Source: Paracidovorax anthurii
Lineage (GTDB): Bacteria; Pseudomonadota; Gammaproteobacteria; Burkholderiales; Burkholderiaceae_C
Assembly: GCF_003269065.1 (NCBI RefSeq)
Contig: NZ_QLTA01000013.1
Location: 1 to 64,000, forward strand
DNA length: 64,000 bases
Direction: 5' to 3'
Shown here: positions 57,501 to 64,000 of the stretch, piece by piece
Numbering within the stretch: position 1 is the first letter of the stretch
Layout: each line of letters begins with the position of its first letter
Made by a program: the position numbers and the translations under genes
The notes under the pieces: model-generated
What the model was told of the DNA's origin: nothing
The model's input: only the letters and a program-made list of their open reading frames with translations
The model's database searches: none

Positions 57501-57974
57501 GGCGCCAGGTACCGCAAGTTCGCCCAGGGCCTGACGCTGGACCACCTCGTGCATCTGGCCAATCGCCAACTTTTGCGGCTGCACGGCCGCTACCAATTGG
57601 CCCGGCGCGCCGAGGGGGATCTGGAGCTGGAAGTGATCGATACCTGGCAGGCCGATGCGTCCCGCGACACGCGCACCCTGTCGGGTGGAGAGAGCTTTCT
57701 GGTGAGCCTGGCGCTGGCGCTCGCGCTGTCCGATCTGGTGAGCCACAAGACCCGCATCGATTCATTGTTTCTCGACGAAGGGTTCGGCACGCTGGACGGA
57801 GAAACCCTGGACATCGCGCTGGACGCGCTCGACGGGTTGCATGCGGGGGGCAAGACCATCGGCGTGATCAGCCATGTGGAGGCCTTGAAGGAGCGCATTC
57901 CGGTCCAGATCCGGGTGCACAAGGGTGTCGGCCTGGACTACAGCGCGCTCGACAGGCGCTTCGCGGTGCCCTGA
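54519..57974 (+). CDS. sbcC: SMC-like exonuclease subunit SbcC
   Basis: 1151 residues. Seen: N-terminal ATPase half with Walker A GPTGAGKT (37-44), long coiled coils, the zinc hook CPVCG (Cys553 and Cys556) halfway, second coil, and C-terminal half with signature LSGGESFLVSLALAL (about 1053) and Walker B SLFLDEGFGTLD (about 1083). The hook joins two SbcC heads for DNA tethering while SbcD cuts. Coil segments are rich in Gln, Ala and Arg. Translationally coupled to sbcD. A bidirectional terminator separates it from the convergent rho. Confidence 0.96.
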   Translation: MKILALRLKNLNSLKGEWRIDFTASPFAEGGLFAITGPTGAGKTTLLDAICLALYHQTPRIGGVSQGSNELMTRHTADCLAEVEFEARGGRYRAFWSQRRARDKADGALQPVQVELAEVLSDHGAARPITQKVQDKLRHTEMLTGLNFERFTKSMLLAQGGFAAFLDAPAGKRAELLEELTGTDVYGHISQRVHERTRDARAALEALRAQAGSVELLGDEALEGLRQEFSGLEAQGRALQEQRAQAAREREWLTGVERAAARHAQTALQWQQAVAAWDAMADDVQRLERCEPAMRLLPLQAACEAAVQAESACSSQLRDNEGQHAQARARHATALRQAHAASQRLLVQRTAAWQSCRDALASLNEPAADDARHAALGERLSDWRSRFKALAQHREATDRTRVQQEVQAGQWRALNGRLLEWKGIHQRAMATLSQAREAMEHARQAHVQWLSGQDEAHWRQEALRLAERGQGWQRLRECLRGWHGAQERQARRAAEQREWSLQAERLAVAVQHLRERYAECHRQVQDKERLLILEQRIQALEAHRRQLRPGEACPVCGATEHPAVEAYEALDVSATQAALDAAHRGRDAVAQEGQDRKADLGALQSRIAQARQDGEDGERAIAALQAQWHALCAGLQWPAEDADDARLAEAERRHAGLQDDAQKHWTALAEARDCSDAAQSTWRQAEREEGEAARQHALAERDLLACQQQMQALAALQERQESEHGEAGAALSAELSQLGYAMPEEGESWLEARAQELAAWRAANVRRQALSAQEPVLLQALQTAQALASGWGDRCATADVSPDHGLLDVEAAQDDAEDALARAERAVDAQDQAMAVLSGGRQALLRAHEQACAEVSRSTEAWGQALALSPFADVSAFQAACLDDPRRLRLQSAVEGARQAVTETQALHRAASDALAELQQAPRTERTGEELDAVRVDLEGRLTAAAQRQGAITSQLRDDARRREGLQALLERIAGQASDCETWLHLNGLIGSADGARYRKFAQGLTLDHLVHLANRQLLRLHGRYQLARRAEGDLELEVIDTWQADASRDTRTLSGGESFLVSLALALALSDLVSHKTRIDSLFLDEGFGTLDGETLDIALDALDGLHAGGKTIGVISHVEALKERIPVQIRVHKGVGLDYSALDRRFAVP

Positions 57975-57979
57975 ATGGA

Positions 57980-58012
57980 AAAGGCCCCGCCGCATTGCTG
58001 CGGAGGGGCCTG
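57980..58012. terminator. Terminator between convergent sbcC and rho
   Basis: AGGCCCC (about 57983-57989) with GGGGCCT (about 58005-58011), plus an inner CCGC/GCGG pairing. AAAA flanks on the left suit the minus strand; the right side lacks T. Confidence 0.5.
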
Positions 58013-58037
58013 AGGCCTGTGATCGGGGCGGAGCGTT

Positions 58038-59300
58038 TCAGCCGCCGCGGCGCATCATGTCGAAGAAGTCGACGTTGGTCTTGGTGGCCTTCATGTTCTT
58101 GATCATGAGCTCCATGCTCTCGATCTCGTCCATGTTGTAGAGGAACTGCCGCAGGATGCGGGTCTTTTGCAGGATCTCGGGCGGCAGCAGCAACTCTTCA
58201 CGGCGTGTGCCGCTCTTGTTGAGTTCGATGGCCGGGAACACGCGCTTCTCGTAGAGGCGGCGGTTCAAGTGGACTTCGCTGTTGCCGGTGCCCTTGAATT
58301 CTTCGAAGATCACTTCGTCCATGCGACTGCCGGTGTCCACCAGGGCCGTGGCGATGATGGTGAGCGAGCCGCCTTCCTCGACCTTGCGCGCCGCGCCGAA
58401 GAAGCGCTTGGGGCGCTGCAGCGCGTTGGAGTCCACGCCACCCGACAGCACCTTGCCGGAGGAGGGCACGACGTTGTTGTAGGCACGGGCGAGGCGCGTG
58501 ATGGAGTCCAGCAGGATCACCACGTCCTTCTTGAGCTCGACGAGGCGCTTGGCGCGCTCGATGACCATCTCGGCCACGTGCACGTGGCGGGCGGCGGGTT
58601 CGTCGAAGGTGGACGCGATGATCTCACCCTTCACGGTGCGCTGCATCTCGGTCACTTCCTCGGGCCGCTCGTCCACGAGCAGCACCATCAGGTGGACGTC
58701 GGGGTTGTTGGCGGTGATGGCGTGCGCGATGTGCTGCATCATCATCGTCTTGCCGCTCTTCGGGGGCGCCACGATCAGTGCGCGCTGGCCCCGGCCGATG
58801 GGCGCGATGATGTCGATGATCCGGCCCGTGATGTTCTCTTCGCCCTTCATGTCGCGTTCGAGCTTCATCTGTTCCTTGGGGAACAGCGGGGTCAGGTTCT
58901 CGAACATGACCTTGTGCTTGTTCTGCTCGGGCGGGCCGCCGTTCACGGCGTCGAGCTTGGTGAGCGCGAAGTAGCGCTCGCCATCCTTGGGCGTGCGCAC
59001 CTCGCCCTCGATCATGTCGCCGGTGTGCAGGTTGAAGCGGCGCACCTGGCTGGGCGAGATGTAGATGTCGTCGGTGCTCGCCGTGTAGCTCGTGTCCGGG
59101 CTGCGCAGGAAGCCGAAGCCGTCGGGCAGGATTTCCAGCACGCCATCGGCGAAGACCTGTTCGCCCGCCTTGGCGCGCTTCTTGATGATCGCGAACATCA
59201 GCTCCTGCTTGCGCATGCGCCCGGTGTTCTCGATCTCCAGCTCTTCGGCCTGCTTGAGCACTTCGGACACGTGCAGTGCCTTGAGTTCGTTTAAATGCAT
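58038..59300 (-). CDS. rho: Transcription termination factor Rho
   Basis: 420 residues. Seen: N-terminal SAP-like helices ([16 protein letters not shown]), the RNA-binding cold-shock-like fold with [13 protein letters not shown], Walker A APPKSGKT (178-185), Walker [17 protein letters not shown], and the Q/R-loop [16 protein letters not shown]. The hexamer ends untranslated transcripts. It follows trxA on the same strand, a conserved order. The 277-base leader may allow self-attenuation, as in E. coli. Confidence 0.98.
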   Translation of the reverse strand: MHLNELKALHVSEVLKQAEELEIENTGRMRKQELMFAIIKKRAKAGEQVFADGVLEILPDGFGFLRSPDTSYTASTDDIYISPSQVRRFNLHTGDMIEGEVRTPKDGERYFALTKLDAVNGGPPEQNKHKVMFENLTPLFPKEQMKLERDMKGEENITGRIIDIIAPIGRGQRALIVAPPKSGKTMMMQHIAHAITANNPDVHLMVLLVDERPEEVTEMQRTVKGEIIASTFDEPAARHVHVAEMVIERAKRLVELKKDVVILLDSITRLARAYNNVVPSSGKVLSGGVDSNALQRPKRFFGAARKVEEGGSLTIIATALVDTGSRMDEVIFEEFKGTGNSEVHLNRRLYEKRVFPAIELNKSGTRREELLLPPEILQKTRILRQFLYNMDEIESMELMIKNMKATKTNVDFFDMMRRGG

Positions 59301-59577
59301 GGGGGTGACTCCGGAACGGAGTGGATAGGAATTCAGGGAGAGACCGCGTGCCGGGTGAATCGCTCGAGGCGGATCCTGGCGGTTCTTGAGGATCTGCGAC
59401 CGGCCGCCGATGCTGGGCTGGCCCGGTGATCAGCGCGGATTATGACAGGAAAAGGCGTCCGCTCATCAGGGGCTTGGCAGCTGCGCGCAAGAGGGGTGGC
59501 GGTGGTTGAAGGCGTTGGGGAGAAGAGGGTGCCGGGGCTTTGGCAAAGGCCCCGGCAACGGCTGCGATGAATGGTGG
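59301..59577 (-). promoter_or_regulatory. rho leader and trxA terminator stem
   Basis: Right after trxA (59531-59556) there is a stem GCCGGGGC with GCCCCGGC around TTTGGCAAAG, lacking a T tract. The remaining 230 bases to rho are a long GC-rich leader with no gene. In E. coli rho controls itself by termination in such a leader. No promoter was identified with confidence. Confidence 0.4.
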
Positions 59578-59910
59578 TCAGGCGAGTTGCTGATCGATGA
59601 ACGCGGTCAGCTGCGCCTTGCTCATGGCACCCACCTTGGTGGCGGCGAGCTGGCCGTTCTTGAAGAGCATGAGCGTCGGGATGCCGCGGATGCCGAACTT
59701 GGCGGGCACCTCGCGGTTCTCGTCCACGTTCATCTTGGCCACCGTCAGCTTGCCCTGGTAGGAGCCGGCCACCTCGTCGAGGATGGGGGCGATCATCTTG
59801 CAGGGGCCGCACCATTCGGCCCAGTAATCCACCAGCACCGTGCTGCCGGGTTGCAGCACGTCGGATTCGAAGCTGGCGTCGGAGATGTGTTTGATCAGTT
59901 CGCTGGCCAT
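59578..59910 (-). CDS. trxA: Thioredoxin 1
   Basis: 110 residues. Seen: [20 protein letters not shown] with active site Cys34 and Cys37, IPTLMLF with the cis-Pro, and [12 protein letters not shown]. It reduces disulfides in the cytoplasm. AAGGAACG precedes ATG 59910. It lies upstream of rho on the same strand and diverges from the AddB-like nuclease gene across 119 bases. Confidence 0.97.
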   Translation of the reverse strand: MASELIKHISDASFESDVLQPGSTVLVDYWAEWCGPCKMIAPILDEVAGSYQGKLTVAKMNVDENREVPAKFGIRGIPTLMLFKNGQLAATKVGAMSKAQLTAFIDQQLA

Positions 59911-60029
59911 GGCGCGTTCCTTGTGGATGCGAAAGAAAGTGGGATGTCCGTGGAAGGTGCGGATAAAGTTCCGGGATTGTGACAGAAAGACATTCCCCGC
60001 CGCCTCTTGTGGGCGGCGACCGCGCCGCT

Positions 60030-62663
60030 ATGACAGTCATAGCGAAATCCGATGTGCTGGACAGGGCCTGGGCGGCGCTGCTGGAGCGCGTGCACGGCCT
60101 GGCGCGAGGCCCGGCCGCGCCGGCCGGCTCCGTGGTCGTGCTCGTGCCGTATGCGCAGCTCATGGGCGAGGCGCAGCGGCGATGGGCGCTGTCCTTTCCG
60201 GAGGGCTTCGCGCCGCGGTTCGAAACCACGCGCAATTGGGCCGGGCGCATCGCGCCTTTCGTGCCGCAGGGCGACGATCTCGCGCAGGACACGGGGCGGG
60301 ATACGCTCACGGCCCGCTCCCTGCTCGACCGTGCCGGTCTGCAGGCGCAACGCGAACTGCTCGCGGGCCCGCTGCTGGAGGCCGCGAGCCAGCTGGCGCC
60401 CGCCGTCGCCGCGGTGCCGCCCGCCGCGCGCGATGCGTGGGCGGCGCAGGCGCGGCTGCTGCTGCCCCCGGCGGGCGATGGGGCCGTGCTGCGCTACGAG
60501 GCGGCCGTGGCGCGCATCGCCCTGGAATGGGCCCTGGCCACGCGGCATGCGACCGACGTGCTCTTCGAGGCCCGCGTGCGCGCCTCGACCGCGGCGCTCA
60601 TCGTGCTCGACGGATTCCAGCCGGACCCGCTGGCGCATGCGTTGCGCGCCCACTGGGGGGGCGCATGCGCGGGGGCGCTGCCGCTGTGGAGCCCCGAGGT
60701 ACCGGCCGGCGGCAGGCCCGCGCAGGCGATTGCGCTGCATGCCGCCTCCGATGCGGAGGACGAGGCGCAGCGCGCCGCCGCCTGCGTGCTGGCGCACCGG
60801 GCCCAGGGGCGCGCGCCCATTGCGCTGGCGGCCATCGACCGCGCGCTCACGCGCCGCATCGGTGCGCTGCTGCTGGGGCGCGGCCTGTCGGTGCACGATG
60901 AAAACGGGTGGACGCTCTCGACCACCCGCGCCGGGGCCCACGCCATGGCCGCGCTGCGTGCGTGCGCGCGCCAGGCCTCCGGCGATGCGGTGCTGGATTG
61001 GCTCAAGCATGCGCCGGCGGCCGAGGCCGGCGCGGTGCGCCAGACCGAGCGCTGGCTGCGCCGCTCGGGCCTGGGCGATTGGGGCGCGGCGGTGCGCGGC
61101 GCGGGGCTGGACGGGGTGGCCGGCCCGGAGCCGGGCGTGCGCGCGGCTGCCGAGCGGCTTTCCACGGGCCCTTTTTCCGCCCCACAGGCGATGGTGCGCC
61201 AGGTCGAGGCGTGGCGGGAATCCATGCAGCCCGCGCGCGCACTGCCGGACTGGCTGGCGGCGCTGCGGGCCCTGCTGCGGTCCACCGGCCAGTGGGAATG
61301 GCTTCTGGCCGATGGGGCGGGCATGCGGGTGCTGGCCGAGCTGCGGATGGGCGAGGGGCTGGAGGAGGAATGGCGTGCGCTGGACGCGGCCGGCCGCCCG
61401 ATGTCGCTGCCGGAATTCACCCATTGGGTGGACGAGGTGCTGGAGGCGGGCCGGTTCCGTCCCCGCTTCGAGGGCGGCGGCACGCCCGACGTGGTCGTCG
61501 TGCCCCTGCAGCAGATGCTGGCCCGGCCGTTCGCTGCGCTGGTGGCGGCGGGGTGCGACGAGAAGCGGCTGCAGGCCGCGCCGGAGCCGCCCGGCCCGTG
61601 GACGCAGGCGCAGCGCGATGGCCTGGGCCTGCCCGCGCGCGCGGCCCTGGAGGCCGCGCAGCGCGCGGCGTGGGCGCATGCGCTCTGCGCGCCGGCGGTG
61701 GACGTGCTCTGGCGCATCGGCGACGAGGGCGGGGAGCCGCTGCTGGCCAGCCCGCTGGTGCTGGCGCTGCTGGCGTCGGGCCGGGGGCGGGCGGCGGCCG
61801 ATCCGCGCGAGGGCCGCGACGTGGCGCTGGCGCCTGTCCCCAGGCCCCTGCCCACGGGCGACGCATTGCCCGTATCGCAGCTTTCATCGACCGCGTATGC
61901 CGATCTGCGGCATTGCCCCTATCGGTTCTTCGCGCTGCGGCAGTTGGGGCTGCAGGAGTCGGACGAGCTGGGCGCCGAAGTGGACAAGCGCGACTTCGGC
62001 AACTGGCTGCATGCCGTTCTGCAGCATTTCCACGAGGCCCTGCGCGATGCGCCCGTGGAAGACGACGGCGTGCGCCGCGCGCTGCTGGATGCGGCCGCCG
62101 AGGCCACGCTGCGCGCGCAGCGCCTCTCGCCGGCGGAGTTCCTGCCCTTCATGGCGGGCTGGCCCGCGCTGCGCGACGGCTATCTGCGCTGGCTCGCGGA
62201 GCACGAGGCCCAGGGGGCGCGCTTTCGCGAGGCCGAGCGGCGCTGCGCGCAGCCGCTCGGGACGCTGCAGCTCGTCGGCCTGCTCGACCGCGTCGATGCG
62301 GTGCGCGCGCAGGCGCCCGGCGACGAGCCGGCGACGATGGTGATCGACTACAAGACCGAGAGCGAGGCCGTCACGCGGCGGCGCATCGCCGCCGGCACCG
62401 AGGACACCCAGCTCGCGTTCTATGCCGCGCTGCTGGGCGACGACACGCTGCGCGCGGCCTACGTCAACGTGGGCGAGCGGGGCGAGACGCGCAGCTTCGA
62501 GCAGCCCGACGTGGTGCCCCTGCGCGACCGGCTCGTGGAAGGCATCCTGCACGACTTCAAACGCATCGCCGAGGGCGCGCCGATGCCGGCGCTGGGCGAG
62601 GGCGCCGTGTGCGACTACTGCGCCGCGCGCGGCCTGTGCCGCAAGGATTTTTGGCATGGCTGA
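60030..62663 (+). CDS. AddB-like PD-(D/E)XK nuclease/inactive helicase
   Basis: 877 residues from ATG 60030 (GTG 59979 would add 17). The N-terminal two thirds resemble an inactivated UvrD-like helicase; the C-terminal part holds the nuclease: LSSTAYADLRHCPYRFF, NWLHAVLQHFHEAL, and MVIDYKTESE (Asp773, Lys775). A Cys in HCPYRF and three in CDYCAARGLC suit the iron-sulfur staple of AddB. It would help the following helicase to resect DNA breaks. The genes overlap by eight bases. GC content is high, so long antisense frames here are artefacts. Confidence 0.82.
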   Translation: MTVIAKSDVLDRAWAALLERVHGLARGPAAPAGSVVVLVPYAQLMGEAQRRWALSFPEGFAPRFETTRNWAGRIAPFVPQGDDLAQDTGRDTLTARSLLDRAGLQAQRELLAGPLLEAASQLAPAVAAVPPAARDAWAAQARLLLPPAGDGAVLRYEAAVARIALEWALATRHATDVLFEARVRASTAALIVLDGFQPDPLAHALRAHWGGACAGALPLWSPEVPAGGRPAQAIALHAASDAEDEAQRAAACVLAHRAQGRAPIALAAIDRALTRRIGALLLGRGLSVHDENGWTLSTTRAGAHAMAALRACARQASGDAVLDWLKHAPAAEAGAVRQTERWLRRSGLGDWGAAVRGAGLDGVAGPEPGVRAAAERLSTGPFSAPQAMVRQVEAWRESMQPARALPDWLAALRALLRSTGQWEWLLADGAGMRVLAELRMGEGLEEEWRALDAAGRPMSLPEFTHWVDEVLEAGRFRPRFEGGGTPDVVVVPLQQMLARPFAALVAAGCDEKRLQAAPEPPGPWTQAQRDGLGLPARAALEAAQRAAWAHALCAPAVDVLWRIGDEGGEPLLASPLVLALLASGRGRAAADPREGRDVALAPVPRPLPTGDALPVSQLSSTAYADLRHCPYRFFALRQLGLQESDELGAEVDKRDFGNWLHAVLQHFHEALRDAPVEDDGVRRALLDAAAEATLRAQRLSPAEFLPFMAGWPALRDGYLRWLAEHEAQGARFREAERRCAQPLGTLQLVGLLDRVDAVRAQAPGDEPATMVIDYKTESEAVTRRRIAAGTEDTQLAFYAALLGDDTLRAAYVNVGERGETRSFEQPDVVPLRDRLVEGILHDFKRIAEGAPMPALGEGAVCDYCAARGLCRKDFWHG

Positions 62664-64000
62664 GCCGCATCCGCCGTCCGTGTCCGCTGCCTACGAGCAC
62701 AACGGCCGTCCCGTGGAGCGGGAAGCCTTCTACGCCATCGCCTGCGACCCCGGCCGCAGCGTGGCGGTGGAGGCCTGCGCCGGCGCCGGCAAGACCTGGA
62801 TGCTGGTGTCGCGCATCGTGCGCGCCTTGCTGGACGGGTGCGCGCCGCACGAGATCCTGGCGATCACGTTCACGAAGAAGGCCGCGGGCGAGATGCGCCA
62901 GCGCCTGCAGGAATGGCTGGAAGCCTTCGCCGAGGCCCCGCTGCCGCGCCTGCAGGAGGAACTGCTGGCGCGCGGGCTCCCGCCGCAGCAGGCCCGCGAG
63001 GGGAGCGAGCGGCTCAAGGACCTGTACCACCGGGTGCTGGGCGCCGGGCGGCCCGTGCAGATCCGCACCTTCCACAGCTGGTTCGCCGCGCTGCTGGGCA
63101 CCGCGCCGCTGGCGGTGCTGCAGTCGCGCGGGCTGCCGGCGCGCTATGAACTGCTGGAGGACGATGCCGAGGCGGTGCGGCAGGTCTGGCCGCTTTTCCT
63201 GCCGGTGGTGGTGGCGGATGCCGCCCTGCATGCCGACTACACCGAGGCGGTGGCGCGCCATGGCCGATCGCAGACGCGCAAGGCCCTGGAGGCGGCGCTG
63301 GACAAGCGCGTGGAGTTCGAGCTGGCCGATGCCTCGGGCGTGATCGACGGCTCCGTCCCGCCCTTCGGGGCGCTGTTCCCGGAATGGTCCGGGCTCGACC
63401 ATCCCGCCCAGGCCCTCGCGGCGGCGCCGTGCCGCGAGCGCTGGCTGGCCTGGGCGTCGGCCCTCGGCACTGAGGCGAACAAGACGCCGCAGAAGGCCGC
63501 GGCCGCCATCATCGAGGCGTTCTTCGATGGCGTCGATGCCGATGCGCGGCTGGACACGCTGCGCCGCGCGCTCTTCGTGGCCAAGGAAGACCGGCTGTCC
63601 CGGAACCTGGAGAAATTCGCGGCCGCGCAGGAGGCGGAGCAGGAGCTGCAGCGCCTGTGCCTGGCCCGGCGCCAGCACGAGGCCTGGCTGCACCAGCAGC
63701 GCATGGCGCGGCTCGCCCGGGCGCTGGTGGCCGCTTTCGCGGCGCTCAAGCGCGAGCGCGGATGGGTGGACATGAACGATGTCGAGCGCACCGCCCTCGT
63801 GATGCTCTCCGACCCCGTGCTCAGCGGCTGGGTGCAGGAGCGCCTGGACGCGCGCGTGCGCCATCTGCTCATCGACGAATTCCAGGACACGAACCCGCTG
63901 CAGTGGCAGGCGCTGCACGCGTGGCTGTCCAGCTATGCGGGCACGGGCGGCGGGCACCGGCCGCCCAGCGTGTTCATCGTGGGCGACCCCAAGCAGAGCA
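62656..64000 (+). CDS. addA: AddA-like UvrD/Rep helicase-nuclease (cut by window end)
   Basis: The first 448 codons are visible. Seen: Walker A EACAGAGKTWMLVSR (about 39-53), motif Ia ITFTKKAAGEMRQRL, IRTFHSWFAALLG (Ib region), Walker B HLLIDEFQDTNPLQWQAL and motif III FIVGDPKQS at the end. These are superfamily 1A helicase motifs in the AddA order. ATG 62656 lies eight bases before the stop of the AddB-like gene, so both are made together. The C-terminal nuclease lies outside the window, so AddA rather than a plain UvrD relative is inferred from its partner. Confidence 0.88.
   Translation, partial: MAEPHPPSVSAAYEHNGRPVEREAFYAIACDPGRSVAVEACAGAGKTWMLVSRIVRALLDGCAPHEILAITFTKKAAGEMRQRLQEWLEAFAEAPLPRLQEELLARGLPPQQAREGSERLKDLYHRVLGAGRPVQIRTFHSWFAALLGTAPLAVLQSRGLPARYELLEDDAEAVRQVWPLFLPVVVADAALHADYTEAVARHGRSQTRKALEAALDKRVEFELADASGVIDGSVPPFGALFPEWSGLDHPAQALAAAPCRERWLAWASALGTEANKTPQKAAAAIIEAFFDGVDADARLDTLRRALFVAKEDRLSRNLEKFAAAQEAEQELQRLCLARRQHEAWLHQQRMARLARALVAAFAALKRERGWVDMNDVERTALVMLSDPVLSGWVQERLDARVRHLLIDEFQDTNPLQWQALHAWLSSYAGTGGGHRPPSVFIVGDPKQS

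Noticed and set aside
55602-57746. 714-codon open frame antisense to sbcC
   Set aside because: Shadow of the SbcC coiled-coil codons; no start signal and repetitive Gln/Arg/Leu/Pro content.
60908-63343. 811-codon forward frame across the AddB/AddA junction
   Set aside because: Gly/Arg/Ala-rich frame crossing two well supported genes; a GC artefact.

Overview
The window looks like chromosome of a GC-rich betaproteobacterium of the family Comamonadaceae, most like Acidovorax/Paracidovorax. The grounds are gene order (thrS-infC-rpmI-rplT-pheS-pheT-ihfA, carAB-greA, yhbY|rlmE-ftsH-folP-glmM, ppk1-sixA|ppx|pstSCAB-phoU-phoB-phoR, trxA-rho), protein similarity recalled from memory, and small GCTAT..ATAGC palindromes. 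Genus level is inference. Almost everything is core genome; only the first 1.6 kb is mobile-element debris.

Layout. 1-1.56 kb: the 3' end of an IS5-family transposase, then a broken integrase-core transposase. 1.7-7.3 kb: a catabolic/detoxification cluster (two SDRs, PaaI thioesterase, MDR reductase, GNAT, GST), convergent with an HSD10-like dehydrogenase carrying a LiuR-like operator. 7.4-12.2 kb: iron-binding protein, SWIB protein, two EamA exporters, an Lrp/AsnC regulator and a GGCT-fold protein. 12.2-13.8 kb: isocitrate lyase behind four palindromes of two kinds. 13.8-22.1 kb: thrS with a threonine-rich leader peptide and attenuator, infC with an ATC start, rpmI, rplT, pheST, ihfA, a MerR regulator and tRNA-Pro(GGG). 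22.3-27.9 kb: carA, carB, greA and a DUF4149 protein. 28-34.3 kb: a glycosyltransferase and yhbY diverging from rlmE-ftsH-folP-glmM. 34.4-36.6 kb: a PAS-PAS-GGDEF-EAL protein. 36.9-49.7 kb: a phosphate block (OlsB-like acyltransferase, ppk1, sixA, ppx, pstSCAB, phoU, phoB, phoR) with two good Pho boxes, interrupted by a histone-tail/ribbon-helix-helix protein with a perfect 29-bp palindrome before it. 49.6-53.2 kb: MATE exporter, ArnT-like membrane glycosyltransferase and rpmE2. 53.3-64 kb: sbcDC, rho, trxA and an AddB-AddA type nuclease/helicase pair cut by the window end.

How the parts work together. PhoR/PhoB with PstSCAB/PhoU form the phosphate-starvation switch; ppk1 and ppx make and degrade polyphosphate, and Pho boxes stand before both ppk1 and pstS. 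SbcCD and the AddAB-like pair both process DNA ends. The translation block is controlled at RNA level, by attenuation at thrS and a non-AUG start at infC. The most interesting signals are regulatory: the thrS leader, the double operator pair before aceA, the RHH palindrome, and a Pho box placed so that the longest ppk1 start cannot be the one used. I saw no CRISPR array, prophage or clear defence island.
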